Part shown: positions 17,502-26,186 of the stretch, one piece after another | How the letters are laid out: the number at the start of each line of letters is the position of its first letter | How positions within the stretch are numbered: position 1 is the first letter of the stretch | Origin: Streptomyces katrae | GTDB taxonomy: Bacteria > Actinomycetota > Actinomycetes > Streptomycetales > Streptomycetaceae | Direction: 5' to 3' | Assembly (NCBI RefSeq): GCF_002028425.1 | Contig: NZ_CP020042.1 | Span: 124,001 to 188,000, forward strand | DNA: 64,000 nt | The notes under the pieces: generated by a model | What the model was told of the DNA's origin: nothing | The model's input: only the letters and a program-made list of their open reading frames with translations | The model's database searches: none | Program-made: the position numbers and the translations under genes

Positions 17502-18485
17502 TCAAGCAAGCGGCTTGCGGTAACGGACGTACTCGTTCTGCCGCCGGAACCCCACGCTCTCGTACAGGTCGTAGGACCGGTGCGGATTTGCCGTGCCCGT
17601 GAACAGCCGAGCGGTCGTTGCACCCTGCTCGCGAAGGCTCCGCAGCCCGTCCAGCAGCAGGACCCGGCCGATTCCGAGGCGTCGCTGGTCCGTCCGGACA
17701 CTCAGCTCTTCCACCTCGCCCACGGTGTGGTCGTGACGGTGGATGGAGCAGAGGGCGACGCCGACCATGTCCTGCCCGTTCCAGGCAGCCCTCCAGCATG
17801 CCGGGTCGGCGGTGTCGACGAAGTCCTGGAAAGGCCATCTCTGAGTGAAGCCGGTGTCCGCGTACGAATCGACGACCGTCCTCCAGGCTGCACGGTAGTG
17901 GCTTGTCCCGATCGGCCCTGTCCGTATCCCGGGTGGCAGTTCGCTGCCCGGCTCGGGCACCTGCTGCAGATCGCCCAGCTCCAGCTCGACCAGGCTGAAG
18001 ACACGTCGGTAGCCGGCTGCGCGCAGAAGTGCCGTGGCGTCCTGCTCGGAGGCTATGGCGTTCGCGCCGATCACTGCCGTGCGCGCCGTTCCATGCTGTT
18101 TGACGAGCTGGCGGATCCGCTGTTCGGCCCAGCTCAGCATGGCTGAGCCGATGCCCTGGCCGCGATGCTCGGGCAAGAGGTGGCCGCGGTGCAGGTACAG
18201 CCACGTATCGTCCCGCTCTTGCCACCACCGGATCGTCGAGTAGCCGACGACGCTCCCGTCGAGCACCACCAGGATCTGGTTCTTGGACGGCTCCTCCAAC
18301 TTGGCAGAAGCTTCGGCGATCTCGGCCGCTGTCGGGAGCCCTTCCACAACCGAATGGACATCGACCCGGTCCCGTTCAACACACCCCAGCCGCACCGCGG
18401 CCATGGCGCCGTGGTCTTCGTCGCCGCGATACGGCCGGAACCCGAAGCCGACCGGAAGGTCCTGTCCTGCCGTGCCATCCAACAT
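17502..18485 (-). CDS. two-domain GNAT acetyltransferase
   Basis: 327 residues with two GNAT folds in tandem. In the first, LVVLDGSVVGYSTIRWW is followed by the acetyl-CoA-binding motif HLLPEHRGQGIGSAML. In the second, ELSVRTDQRRLGIGRVLLLD plays the same role, ending LYESVGFRRQNEYVRYRK. Tandem GNAT proteins include mycothiol synthase and many uncharacterised acetyltransferases; this one lacks enough specific signature for me to call MshD. ATG at 18485; a 13-bp palindrome (CTCGAACTTCGAG, 18497-18509) lies just upstream. Confidence 0.88.
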   Translation of the reverse strand: MLDGTAGQDLPVGFGFRPYRGDEDHGAMAAVRLGCVERDRVDVHSVVEGLPTAAEIAEASAKLEEPSKNQILVVLDGSVVGYSTIRWWQERDDTWLYLHRGHLLPEHRGQGIGSAMLSWAEQRIRQLVKQHGTARTAVIGANAIASEQDATALLRAAGYRRVFSLVELELGDLQQVPEPGSELPPGIRTGPIGTSHYRAAWRTVVDSYADTGFTQRWPFQDFVDTADPACWRAAWNGQDMVGVALCSIHRHDHTVGEVEELSVRTDQRRLGIGRVLLLDGLRSLREQGATTARLFTGTANPHRSYDLYESVGFRRQNEYVRYRKPLA

Positions 18486-18527
18486 GACCGGATGTTCTCG
18501 AACTTCGAGGCAGGTCCGCCACCCTAT

Positions 18528-18938
18528 TCACGCCGCGGTCGTCTGCGGCCGTTCAACGAGCTGGCCGCGTTCGAAGCGGGCCCCGGCGCGGACGAGGGCA
18601 ACGAGGTGGGGTGCATCCACGGCTCGCCAGCGGGCCTGGGCGGACTCGACGAGCTTGAAGACCATCGCCAGGGCGGCGGCCCGGGATCCGGCGCCCTTGG
18701 TGACCTTGGTCCGCAGACGGACGGTCGCGAAGGTCGACTCGATGGGGTTGGTTGTCCGCAGGTGGATCCAGTGCTCGGCGGGGAAGTCGTAGAACGCCAG
18801 CAGCTCATCCTCGTCATCGACGATCTTCTTGACGGCCTTGGGGAACTTCGCGCCGTACTGCTTGGCGAACGCCGGCCCGGCGTCAGGGCGGTGATGACCT
18901 GCCGCCCCGGACCGGTGACTCACTCCGCGGGAGCGCAT
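18528..18938 (-). pseudogene. IS256-type (mutator) transposase, C-terminal remnant
   Basis: About 130 codons with FPKAVKKIVDDEDELLAFYD, HWIHLRTTNPIESTFATVRL and ALAMVFKLVESAQARWRAV. This is the conserved end of IS256-family transposases, including the catalytic Glu in NPIESTFATVR. The first two catalytic Asp regions are missing, so the copy is dead. Confidence 0.85.
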
Positions 18939-18954
18939 CCGCCGGCCCCTGGAC

Positions 18955-19075
18955 CGGGGTGTCGCGCCTCGACTTGGCCATGAGCATCAGCTGGGACGCG
19001 CCCCGCTCGCCGAGGTGGGTCAGACCGGAGTGTCGGTACTCGTGCGGTCCCAACCGGTACCTGGTCCCGCCTGCG
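18955..19075 (-). pseudogene. tyrosine recombinase (integrase) fragment
   Basis: Reads YRLGPHEYRHSGLTHLGERG, then SQLMLMAKSR. The H-x-x-R box (HEYRH) and SGLTHLGE..AS...LMAKSRH belong to the catalytic domain of actinomycete site-specific integrases. Only about 37 codons survive and the nucleophile Tyr is lost. It marks the former presence of an integrative element or plasmid. Confidence 0.6.
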
Positions 19076-19303
19076 CGGCGTGCTGCAGGCGGGGCAGTAG
19101 CCGGGCGATGCCGGCGTCCCAGAACACCGTCTCCAGCACGTAGTCGGCGGGGGTGCACCGCGAACCGTGGGCCGGGCGCCCTTCTACCGGTTTGACGCCG
19201 CGGACGCCGCCAGGAGCTGAGGGTTCTCCAGGGCATTGGCGGTCTTCCTGCGAGAGCGGATGCCGGGGCAGCAACCCGACGTTTGGCGGCCCCGCTCGCA
19301 TTC

Positions 19304-19323
19304 TGTACCTACTAGTATGTACA
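19304..19323. promoter_or_regulatory. 20-bp palindrome, probable TetR operator
   Basis: TGTACCTACTAGTATGTACA ends 8 nt before the ATG of the TetR gene and is an inverted repeat with 18 of 20 positions symmetric. Its size and position fit autoregulation by the TetR protein of the TetR-cupin-DUF4865-phosphotriesterase operon. Confidence 0.7.
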
Positions 19324-19331
19324 CTCGCTGC

Positions 19332-19892
19332 ATGAGCACTCAGGACCGGCTGATCGAGTCCACCCGCGAACTGCTGTGGGAACGCGGCTATGTGGGCACC
19401 AGCCCCAAGGCGATCCTGGAGCGCGCGGGCGCGGGCCAGGGCAGCATGTACCACCACTTCCACGGCAAACCCGACCTCGCGCTGGCCGCGATCCGCCGCA
19501 CCGCCGAGGAGCTGCGCGCCTCCGCGCAGAGCGCGCTGGACGGGCCCGGGACGCCGTACGAGCGAATCCGGGCCTATCTGGAGCGCGAACGCGACGTGTT
19601 GCGCGGCTGCCCCGTGGGCCGCCTGACGATGGACCCGGACGTGGTCGCGAACGAGGATCTGCGGGCCCCGGTGGACGAGACGATCGGCTGGCTGCGTGAG
19701 CAGCTCGCCCGCATTGTCGAAGAGGGTCAGGAACAGGGCCAGTTCGCCCGGTCCCTCGACGCGCGGGAGATCGCCTCGACGGTCCTCGCCACGGTGCAAG
19801 GGGGCTACGTCCTGGCCCGCGCGTCGGGCTCGCCCGCGGCCTTCGACTCAGGGGTACGCGGTCTGCTCTCCCTTCTTCGACCGGCATCCTGA
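19332..19892 (+). CDS. TetR family regulator
   Basis: 186 residues with the TetR DNA-binding domain: DRLIESTRELLWERGYVGTS, then AILERAGAGQGSMYHHFHGK, the recognition helix and YHHF motif. The C-terminal ligand domain resembles the TetR_C group of regulators of small-molecule metabolism (RGCPVGRLTMDPDVV). ATG 19332 is preferred; an earlier ATG at 19317 lies inside the operator palindrome. It leads a four-gene operon, with an 11-nt gap to the cupin gene. Confidence 0.92.
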   Translation: MSTQDRLIESTRELLWERGYVGTSPKAILERAGAGQGSMYHHFHGKPDLALAAIRRTAEELRASAQSALDGPGTPYERIRAYLERERDVLRGCPVGRLTMDPDVVANEDLRAPVDETIGWLREQLARIVEEGQEQGQFARSLDAREIASTVLATVQGGYVLARASGSPAAFDSGVRGLLSLLRPAS

Positions 19893-19903
19893 GGAGTTCA
19901 CGC

Positions 19904-20293
19904 ATGCACATCACGACAAAGCGACCCGACACCCTGCAGGGCCCGGCGGAGCACTTCACGGGCACGGTGTGGCTGGACGAGATAGCCGCCCCTGAGTCAC
20001 CGTCCCGGTTGCGGATATTCAGCGTGCACTTCGCCCCTGGCGCGCACACCGCCTGGCACCGCCATCCGCGCGGCCAGGTCCTGCACGTCCTGGAGGGCGA
20101 GGGACTGGTCCAGCGCGAGGGCGGTGACGTCGCGGCGATCCGGGCGGGCGACACCGTGTGGATCGAGCCCGGCGAACGGCACTGGCACGGCGCCGCTCCC
20201 GGCACCTTCATGACGCATCTCGCCGTCGTGGAAGCTGCTGAGGACGGCTCGACCGTCGAGTGGCACGAACACGTGTGCCACTACCCCGCCTGA
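19904..20293 (+). CDS. cupin domain protein
   Basis: 129 residues forming one cupin barrel. Motif 1 is HTAWHRHPRGQVLHVLEGEG (H-x-H ... E) and motif 2 is PGERHWHGAAPGTFMTHLAV. The metal ligands His, His, Glu and His are all in place, so it probably binds Fe, Mn or Zn. This subtype (HTAWH.HP.GQ.L.V..G.G) is common beside carboxymuconolactone decarboxylases and TetR regulators. RBS TGAGGAG overlaps the TetR stop. Reaction unknown. Confidence 0.88.
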   Translation: MHITTKRPDTLQGPAEHFTGTVWLDEIAAPESPSRLRIFSVHFAPGAHTAWHRHPRGQVLHVLEGEGLVQREGGDVAAIRAGDTVWIEPGERHWHGAAPGTFMTHLAVVEAAEDGSTVEWHEHVCHYPA

Positions 20294-20307
20294 GGAAGGA
20301 GATCACG

Positions 20308-20892
20308 ATGCACGCCATGCAGTACGAGATGACCCTGCCCGCCGACTACGACATGACCATCATCCGCGACCGCGTTTCCCGCCTCGGACACGCCCTCGAC
20401 GACTGGGACGGCCTCGGCTTCAAGGCGTATCTGATGCGCGAGCGCGGGGTGCACGGTTCGCCGGTCAACCAGTACGCGCCGTTCTACCTCTGGAACACCA
20501 TGGAGGGGATGAACGCCTTCCTGTGGGGAGGCGCCTTCCAGCGGCCCGTCGATGACTTCGGTCGGCCCGAGGTGCGGCGGTGGACGGGCCTGGCCTACGA
20601 GGAGGGCTCCGCGGCCCGCTCCCCCGCCGTCGTCGCGGTGCGACGGCGACAGCGGGTCCCGGACGCCGTGCCGCTGTCCGAGTTCATGGAGGACGCGGTG
20701 CGCGAAGCGGGACGACTGGCCGCGCAGGACGGAGCCGTACTCGCCGCGGCCGTCGTCGACTCGCACCACTGGGAGCTGGTCCACTTCTCGCTCTGGGACC
20801 ACCACACGCCCAAGGCCTCGGGCGAAGTCTTCGAGGTGCTGCACGTGTCGGCGCCAGGGAGGCTCGGACTGCCGCGCGGACGGCAGTGGTGA
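20308..20892 (+). CDS. DUF4865 family protein
   Basis: 194 residues matching DUF4865: MQYEMTLPADYDMTIIRDRV, KAYLMRERGVHGSPVNQYAP, FYLWNTMEGMNAFLWGG. The fold is probably a ferredoxin-like dimeric barrel related to monooxygenase or EthD-like proteins, which is an inference. RBS GGAAGGAG lies in the 14-nt gap after the cupin stop. The next gene overlaps its stop by 4 nt, so the two are translationally coupled. Confidence 0.85.
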   Translation: MHAMQYEMTLPADYDMTIIRDRVSRLGHALDDWDGLGFKAYLMRERGVHGSPVNQYAPFYLWNTMEGMNAFLWGGAFQRPVDDFGRPEVRRWTGLAYEEGSAARSPAVVAVRRRQRVPDAVPLSEFMEDAVREAGRLAAQDGAVLAAAVVDSHHWELVHFSLWDHHTPKASGEVFEVLHVSAPGRLGLPRGRQW

Positions 20893-21797
20893 ACCGCGTC
20901 CGCACAGTCCTCGGGGACGTGCGCCCCGAGGACCTCGGCGTGTGCGACGCCCACGACCACCTCTTCATCCGCAGCCCGAAGCTCCCGGGCCAGGAGCTGG
21001 ACGACGTCCCGGCCGCACGCTCCGAACTGGCCGCCTTCCGCGCCGCGGGTGGTGCGAGCGTCGTCCAGTGGACGCCGTACGGCATGGGACGGCGGACCGC
21101 GGACCTGCCGCCGCTGTCCCGCGCGGCCGGGGTGCACGTGGTGTGCGCGACCGGGCTCCACCAAGCCGCCCACTACGACCCGGAGTTCCTCGACGCGCTG
21201 CGCGCCAGGCTCGCCGACCTCTTCGTCTCCGAACTGACCACAGGCATCGGCGCATCCGGCGTCCGCGCCGGGCTCATCAAGGTCGCGGCCGGCTTCCACG
21301 CCCTCGACGCGCACGCACGCTGGACGATGGCCGCCGCGGCCGAGGCCCACCACGAGACCGGCGCACCCATAGCCGTCCACCTGGAGCACGGCACGGGCGC
21401 ACTCGACGTACTCGACCTGCTGTGTGACGAGCTGGAGGTCCCACCTCACCGGATAGTCCTCGGGCACCTCAACCGCTCCCCCGACGGCGTGGTGCAGCGC
21501 CAGGCCGCGGAGGCAGGCTGCTATCTGGCGTTCGACGGGCCCTCACTCGCCCATCACGCCACGGACTGGCGGATGCCCGACGCGGTAAAGGCGCTGGCCG
21601 ACGCGGGATTCGGGCATCGGCTGCTGCTCGGCGGGGACACCGTTGTCTCGGGGGCGCGGTCGGTCGACGGCGGCCCCGGGATGCCGTACCTGCTGCGCCG
21701 GGTGCGACCCCGGCTGGTCGCCACCCTGGGTGCGGAGCTGGTGGATCACATCCTCACGCGGAACCCCGGGCGGGCCTTCGCCGTCGACTGGCCCTGA
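20889..21797 (+). CDS. phosphotriesterase-like amidohydrolase
   Basis: 302 residues of the phosphotriesterase (aryldialkylphosphatase/lactonase) family. The H-x-H metal pair is in GVCDAHDHLFIRSP; the carbamylated-Lys region is AGLIKVAAG; the later His residues are in IAVHLEHGTG and IVLGHLNRSPD; the last Asp is in LLLGGDTVVS. The full metal set of a binuclear TIM-barrel hydrolase is present. The start is a GTG whose bases form the GTGA overlap with the DUF4865 stop. Substrate unknown, likely a lactone or ester in the pathway sensed by the TetR protein. Confidence 0.9.
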   Translation: MNRVRTVLGDVRPEDLGVCDAHDHLFIRSPKLPGQELDDVPAARSELAAFRAAGGASVVQWTPYGMGRRTADLPPLSRAAGVHVVCATGLHQAAHYDPEFLDALRARLADLFVSELTTGIGASGVRAGLIKVAAGFHALDAHARWTMAAAAEAHHETGAPIAVHLEHGTGALDVLDLLCDELEVPPHRIVLGHLNRSPDGVVQRQAAEAGCYLAFDGPSLAHHATDWRMPDAVKALADAGFGHRLLLGGDTVVSGARSVDGGPGMPYLLRRVRPRLVATLGAELVDHILTRNPGRAFAVDWP

Positions 21798-21798
21798 G

Positions 21799-21820
21799 CC
21801 GGTCGGTTCGGCTCGACCGG
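21799..21820 (+). terminator. hairpin after the TetR operon
   Basis: Stem CCGGTCG / CGACCGG with an 8-nt loop, beginning 2 nt after the phosphotriesterase stop. Confidence 0.5.
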
Positions 21821-21873
21821 ATGGGCGGGAGGCCGACGCTTGTCACCGGTGCGAGGCGGGCAGGGGAGCGGGA

Positions 21874-21908
21874 TACCGTGTCGACCGCGCTGCGCGGTCG
21901 ACACGGTA
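21874..21908. terminator. perfect 16-bp hairpin with 3-nt loop
   Basis: TACCGTGTCGACCGCG pairs perfectly with its reverse complement across the loop CTG. Nothing else in the window forms so long a perfect stem. It sits 77 nt after the operon end and could be a strong bidirectional terminator; other roles are discussed in the findings. Confidence 0.6.
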
Positions 21909-21973
21909 AAGAGGGACGGCATGCCCGACAGGGAGGACGTCGGCCTGCGGGTGCCACACCAGGAAGCGCGCAG

Positions 21974-22200
21974 GAAGTAGCATTCAGCCCCGACAGCCGC
22001 GCCCTCGCCACCGACGGAATTCGCCGGCATTCAGTCCCGACGGGCGCACCCTCGCCACTGGCTGAGCCGACGACCCGCCTGTGGAACGCCACCCTGCCGC
22101 GCCCCTCCGCAGCCATCACGGACATTTGCCGACCCGTGGGCCGAGACCTCACCCGCAGGAACGCCCTGCCTGCCCTCCGGGCCACGCGGCCAACGCCGTG
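21974..22200 (+). pseudogene. C-terminal remnant of a WD40 repeat protein
   Basis: Reads EVAFSPDSRALATDG and later TTRLWNATLPRPSAAITDIC, then RPVGRDLT. This is the last blade plus tail of actinomycete WD40 proteins (VAFSPDGRTLATG ... RLWD, then a short Cys-containing tail). Repeats are truncated and spaced irregularly, so most of the gene is gone. From 22200 to 22590 I see no supportable gene. Confidence 0.5.
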
Positions 22201-22589
22201 TGCCCGTCCGGCTGAATTCCGGCGGCCGACGCACCCGTGGCCGGTGTCGAGATGTGCTCCTTCGCCGCCGCGTTGCCGACCTGCCGCTGCGTCGGGGCCG
22301 GCGCCGGCACCGACGAGGAGACCCGGGGTCGGTTCGCATGGGTGCTCGTGCCCCAGTACGAGCCCTGCGGGCCCTCGCGAACACCACGGTCGGTCTGTTG
22401 GTGCTCAAAGGCGGGAAAGTGGAGCAGGTCTACCTCGATCGGCCTGGCGCTGATGGCGCTCGTTGAAATCGGCCGCCCGATGCTTGGAGGTGGCCTCAGA
22501 CCTGCTCGCTGGACCTCCCCAGCCACCGGCAGGCCGGTCGGCCTGCTGTCGGACCTCTGGCTGTGCGTGACGGCGAAGAGCGATGTAAG

Positions 22590-23474
22590 TCACGCGCTGC
22601 TCGATACGCCTGCGTTCGCGAGGATGTCGCGTGCGGGCAGCACCGTGCTCTGGGCGGCGGTGAGGCCGGAGGCTGCCAAATGGGCGTCCACGATCCGAAG
22701 GCCGGCCGCATATCCGGCGAAGTCAGGCAGTCCGACAGGCTGGTGCCCCATGTGCTGTGCGGTGGCGTCGCCGTACACGTACGCGGGCAGATTCTGCATC
22801 CCGGCCACATCGATCCCGGCCGCGACCTTCTGGCAGACATGGTCCAGTTCCGGGCCGGACAGCGCCGTCGTCCAGGGGCCCATGGCCGGCTCGCCCGCCA
22901 GTTCCCGTACGAATGCCTCGGCCAGCCCCTCGGCCACGACCTGTTCGCCGACCGTGACCGTCATCGGGTTCCAGACCACGTTGGCATAGCGCACGTTGTG
23001 GTGGAGCTCGTGCGCGGCGACGTAGCCGATCTTCGCCAGGCTGGTCTCAGTGGGCCACATCGTCAGCTGGATCGCCCCGGGGATACCGCCCATACCGAGG
23101 TAGCCGGCGTTTCGGACCGTCAGCAGGTCGTCATCGGGGTCGCCGAGTACCAGCACGACATGCACGGTCTCGGCGCTCTTGGCTCCGGGCACCGCGCCGC
23201 TCAGCCGCTCCCATGCCGCGGCAAGGCAGTCCTCGATCCGGTGCCACACCCCCGCGTCCCGCATCTGACGCAGGGCCAACAGGTAGCGCGGGTCCTCGCG
23301 GTCGATCCGGAATCCGCTGCCGATCTCGTGCATCTGGACCACGTCCACGCCCACCGTGGACATCACGCTGTGCAGAGGGCTGAGCATGTCCCGCAGGGCG
23401 TCGGGCCGCTCCTCCAGCGGCCGCTGCAGGAGATCGAGCATGGAGGAGGCCGTGTCATGAACAATGATCTTCAT
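22590..23474 (-). CDS. DUF2268-type putative zinc-dependent protease
   Basis: 294 residues. The metal motif is IGYVAAHELHHNVRYANVVW (HExxH, with the following N-x-R typical of DUF2268), and VVAEGLAEAFVRELAGE gives the downstream acidic helix of a gluzincin-like fold. There is no signal peptide, so it is probably cytoplasmic. ATG 23474 opens MKIIVHDTASSMLDLL. Family members resemble bacterial YjaZ-type Zn proteases of unknown target. No co-transcribed partner. Confidence 0.88.
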   Translation of the reverse strand: MKIIVHDTASSMLDLLQRPLEERPDALRDMLSPLHSVMSTVGVDVVQMHEIGSGFRIDREDPRYLLALRQMRDAGVWHRIEDCLAAAWERLSGAVPGAKSAETVHVVLVLGDPDDDLLTVRNAGYLGMGGIPGAIQLTMWPTETSLAKIGYVAAHELHHNVRYANVVWNPMTVTVGEQVVAEGLAEAFVRELAGEPAMGPWTTALSGPELDHVCQKVAAGIDVAGMQNLPAYVYGDATAQHMGHQPVGLPDFAGYAAGLRIVDAHLAASGLTAAQSTVLPARDILANAGVSSSA

Positions 23475-23614
23475 GACCAGGGACCCTAGGACCTCACGTT
23501 ACGGGAGGGGCAAGTCAGAAGGTCCTGCGCCTCGTTCCTGGCGGTGACCACGCTGCCTGGCGGACCCGTCCCGTCCTGGTCGTTGTGCCACCTCATGGCA
23601 AAGCGATGGCCACG

Positions 23615-23624
23615 GTGGGGCCGG
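23615..23624. repeat. 10-bp target duplication of the composite transposon, left
   Basis: GTGGGGCCGG directly outside the left inverted repeat at 23625. The identical 10 bp lie directly outside the outer end of the second ISAs1-type copy (28315-28324). Duplications of 8-10 bp are usual for ISAs1 elements. Confidence 0.85.
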
Positions 23625-25019
23625 CAGGGGCATTGCATGATTGGGATTGGTCCGGTTCGCCGGTATCGTGAGTGACGTGGTGTCATGTCCGTTGCACGGC
23701 AGGGGGCCGGGAAAGCAGAGCAGGCACGGTGTTGGTGATCATGTGGTTGTCGAGACCCATGAGAACCGAGCGAGACCGTGCCTGCCCGAACATCATCGCC
23801 CATCCTTTCCGTGCTGGAGCAACTGGGCTCCCCGGCTGATCCCCTCACCCCAAGCAATGTCGCTGACCTGCGGCGTTTCCTGATCCTGATCGCCGATCCC
23901 CGCGATGCGCGAGGAGTGCGATATCCGGCCCTCGCGTTGTTGTGCGCAGCCGTCTCGGCAGTGCTGACCGGAGCTCGCTCGCTCATCGCGATCAGCGAGT
24001 GGATCACGGATGCCCCGCAGCATGTGCTGGGTGTCCTCGGCTTCGCTGCCGATCCACTTACCGGTCTGCGGCCGGTGCCGCACGCCGCGACCGTGCGCCG
24101 CCTGCTCCAGCGTGTGGACGGTGACGCGCTGGACGCGGCGATCAGCGCGTATCTGCAGGCCAGAACGCCGCCCCGGGTCGAGCCGGAGGCGGAGCAAGGG
24201 ACGGTGCGACGGGTGATCGCGGTCGACGGCAAGGTGGTCCGCGGCTCGAGAACCCGGGCGACCGCGGCGATCCAGCTGCTGGCGGCGATCGACCACCACG
24301 GCGTGGTCCTGGCCCAGCGGCAGGTCGCTTCCAAGAGCAACGAGATTCCCTCCTTCGCGCCGTTGCTGGGCGGTCTCGAGTTGGAGAACACGGTGGTGAC
24401 CGCAGACGCCCTGCACACCCAGCACGACCACGGGGCCTATCTGACCAATCGCGGCGCGTACTACGTGGCCGTCGTGAAGAAAAACCATCCGGGCCTGTAC
24501 GTCCAGGTCAGGAAGCTGCCCTGGCGGGACATCCCTCTCGGGCACCGCACTCGCGACTACGCCCACCACCGCGACGAGATCCGTCGGCTCAAGGTCGCCG
24601 CGTTCAGCCACCTCGACTACCCCGGCGCCCGCCAGGCGATCCAAGTCGTACGGCGGCGACGCGACTTGAGCACCGGGAAATTGACCATCGAGCGCGTCTA
24701 CCTGATCACCAGCCTGAGCGTCTTCGACGCCACGTGCACCGAACTCGCCACCTGGATCAGAGGACACTGGGGAATCGAGAACCTCCTGCACCACGTCCGG
24801 GACCGCACGTTCCGCGAGGACGACTCCAAAGTCCGCACCGGAACCCTGCCCCGCGCCATGGCCTCCCTGCGCAACCTCGCCATCAGCGTCTTCCGCCAGG
24901 ACGGCCAGACCAACATCGCCGCCGCCCTCCGTCACACCGGCCGCGACTACCACCGGCCCCTACGAGCCCTCGGTCTCACCTGGCGAATCCAGACCGATCT
25001 CGATCATGCAATGACCCTG
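23625..25019 (+). mobile_element. ISAs1-type insertion sequence, left arm
   Basis: Inverted repeats CAGGGGCATTGCATGATT at 23625 and, reversed, CAGGGTCATTGCATGATC ending at 25019, with similarity continuing inwards. It contains one intact transposase gene whose last codons run through the right repeat. No duplication flanks this copy alone. Confidence 0.88.
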
Positions 25020-25034
25020 CGGTATGGGCGCTGA
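23778..25034 (+). CDS. ISAs1 family transposase
   Basis: 418 residues, full length for the family. Conserved blocks in order: [20 protein letters not shown], the first catalytic Asp in [14 protein letters not shown], the second in [11 protein letters not shown], the Glu in [20 protein letters not shown] and the end block [11 protein letters not shown]. All three acidic residues are present, so it is probably active. GTG 23778 is the first start in frame with the family N-terminus. The reading frame passes through the right inverted repeat (DHAMTL) and uses a stop 15 nt outside it. Confidence 0.92.
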   Translation: MPARTSSPILSVLEQLGSPADPLTPSNVADLRRFLILIADPRDARGVRYPALALLCAAVSAVLTGARSLIAISEWITDAPQHVLGVLGFAADPLTGLRPVPHAATVRRLLQRVDGDALDAAISAYLQARTPPRVEPEAEQGTVRRVIAVDGKVVRGSRTRATAAIQLLAAIDHHGVVLAQRQVASKSNEIPSFAPLLGGLELENTVVTADALHTQHDHGAYLTNRGAYYVAVVKKNHPGLYVQVRKLPWRDIPLGHRTRDYAHHRDEIRRLKVAAFSHLDYPGARQAIQVVRRRRDLSTGKLTIERVYLITSLSVFDATCTELATWIRGHWGIENLLHHVRDRTFREDDSKVRTGTLPRAMASLRNLAISVFRQDGQTNIAAALRHTGRDYHRPLRALGLTWRIQTDLDHAMTLRYGR

Positions 25035-25173
25035 TCCGCACGGATTCTGGGGTTTCTCTTGGCGATGCGTCTGCACACCAAAGCCAAGATGCGGATGGGT
25101 CGTTGCTGGTTCACGCTGGATATACGGAGATCACCTCATCTCATTTCTCCATTTGCTACAACGGGAGATCGGT

Positions 25174-26037
25174 ATGACCACCTCAGATGTCACTGACGCG
25201 CCATTGGATCGTCTGATTGCGAGAGCACAGGAGGAGGGGCTGCAGGTTAGCCGGGTGCCTGCGGAGAGACCGCCCTCGTCTGCTGCCGACCTAAAGGTCA
25301 AGAGGATCCCGGCCGGCCAGAGCCCCCACAGCGTGGCGGTGAGTCCCGATGGAACCCGCCTCTACGTGACCAACTTCCAGGCCGGCACCGTCTCGGTGAT
25401 CGACACTTTGCGCGAGGTCATCCTGGAAGCGATCCATGTGGTCGAGGGGCCCTACGGAGTGGCAGCCAACCCTGACGGACGCACCCTTCATGTGGCCAGT
25501 CCCGGTTCCAAGACGCTGGTGATGCTCGATCTCTCTAACGGTTTTCACCAGGGTAGTGGCATCAGCCGTGCGCCCTACGGTGTGGCGGTGAGCCCTAAAG
25601 GGGGCCCCCTCTACCTCACCCTCGCGCAGGAAGACTCGATACTGGTGACCGACCATTTCGGCAAAGGACCAAACACCAGGATCCCCGGGGTCCGCTTCCC
25701 GACAGGCGTGGCGGTAGATGAAACCCTCCTGTACGTGACCAACTTCTTCGCGGGCACAGTGTCGGTGGTTGACCTCTCCCGCGACTCGGTGGTCGACACG
25801 ATCCCAGTCAGCACGGGGCCCTACGGTGTGGCCGTGAGCCACAATGGAGATCGCCTCTATGTAGCTCACTTCGGCTCCAGCTCCGACTCCGTCTCGGTGA
25901 TCGACACCTCCAGCCGCAAAGTGGTCGACACGATCCCGGTCGCCGACGGTCCGCGCGGTGTGGCAGTGAACCAGGACGGGACGCGCCTTTACGTAACCAA
26001 CTTCTTCGCGGACACTGTGTCGTTGATCGACTTGTAG
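25174..26037 (+). CDS. YVTN-type beta-propeller protein (transposon passenger)
   Basis: 287 residues after a CGGGAG box; ATG 25174. After a 50-residue polar head come about six to seven beta-propeller blades with the YVTN signature: SVAVSPDGTRLYVTNFQAGT, GVAANPDGRTLHVAS, GVAVDETLLYVTNFFAGT, GVAVSHNGDRLYVAHFGSS, GVAVNQDGTRLYVTNFFAD, each followed by VSVID. There is no signal peptide or membrane helix, unusual for YVTN proteins, which are often exported. It is convergent with the protease gene inside the composite transposon and may be its partner or substrate adaptor (inference). Confidence 0.88.
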   Translation: MTTSDVTDAPLDRLIARAQEEGLQVSRVPAERPPSSAADLKVKRIPAGQSPHSVAVSPDGTRLYVTNFQAGTVSVIDTLREVILEAIHVVEGPYGVAANPDGRTLHVASPGSKTLVMLDLSNGFHQGSGISRAPYGVAVSPKGGPLYLTLAQEDSILVTDHFGKGPNTRIPGVRFPTGVAVDETLLYVTNFFAGTVSVVDLSRDSVVDTIPVSTGPYGVAVSHNGDRLYVAHFGSSSDSVSVIDTSSRKVVDTIPVADGPRGVAVNQDGTRLYVTNFFADTVSLIDL

Positions 26038-26186
26038 CAGTTTGGACGGTGGCTTCGTGATCTGCAGCACGACACGCTCTTGTGGGGTCGCGTCGTCGAC
26101 AGGCCGCAACACCGACCCGACCACGTCCGCCTGTCGTGCACTGCTGAGACGCATGCTTTCTCCCACCAACGTCGAACCGACAGCCT

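Noticed and set aside
18497..18509. CTCGAACTTCGAG palindrome upstream of the GNAT gene as an operator
   Set aside because: Only 13 bp and no regulator gene nearby; noted in the gene entry but not listed as a site.
22200..22590. Several open frames between the WD40 remnant and the DUF2268 gene
   Set aside because: None shows a recognisable family, RBS or consistent composition; left unassigned.
25020..25029. A target duplication at the right end of the left ISAs1 copy alone
   Set aside because: CGGTATGGGC does not match GTGGGGCCGG; the duplication is found only around the whole composite unit.
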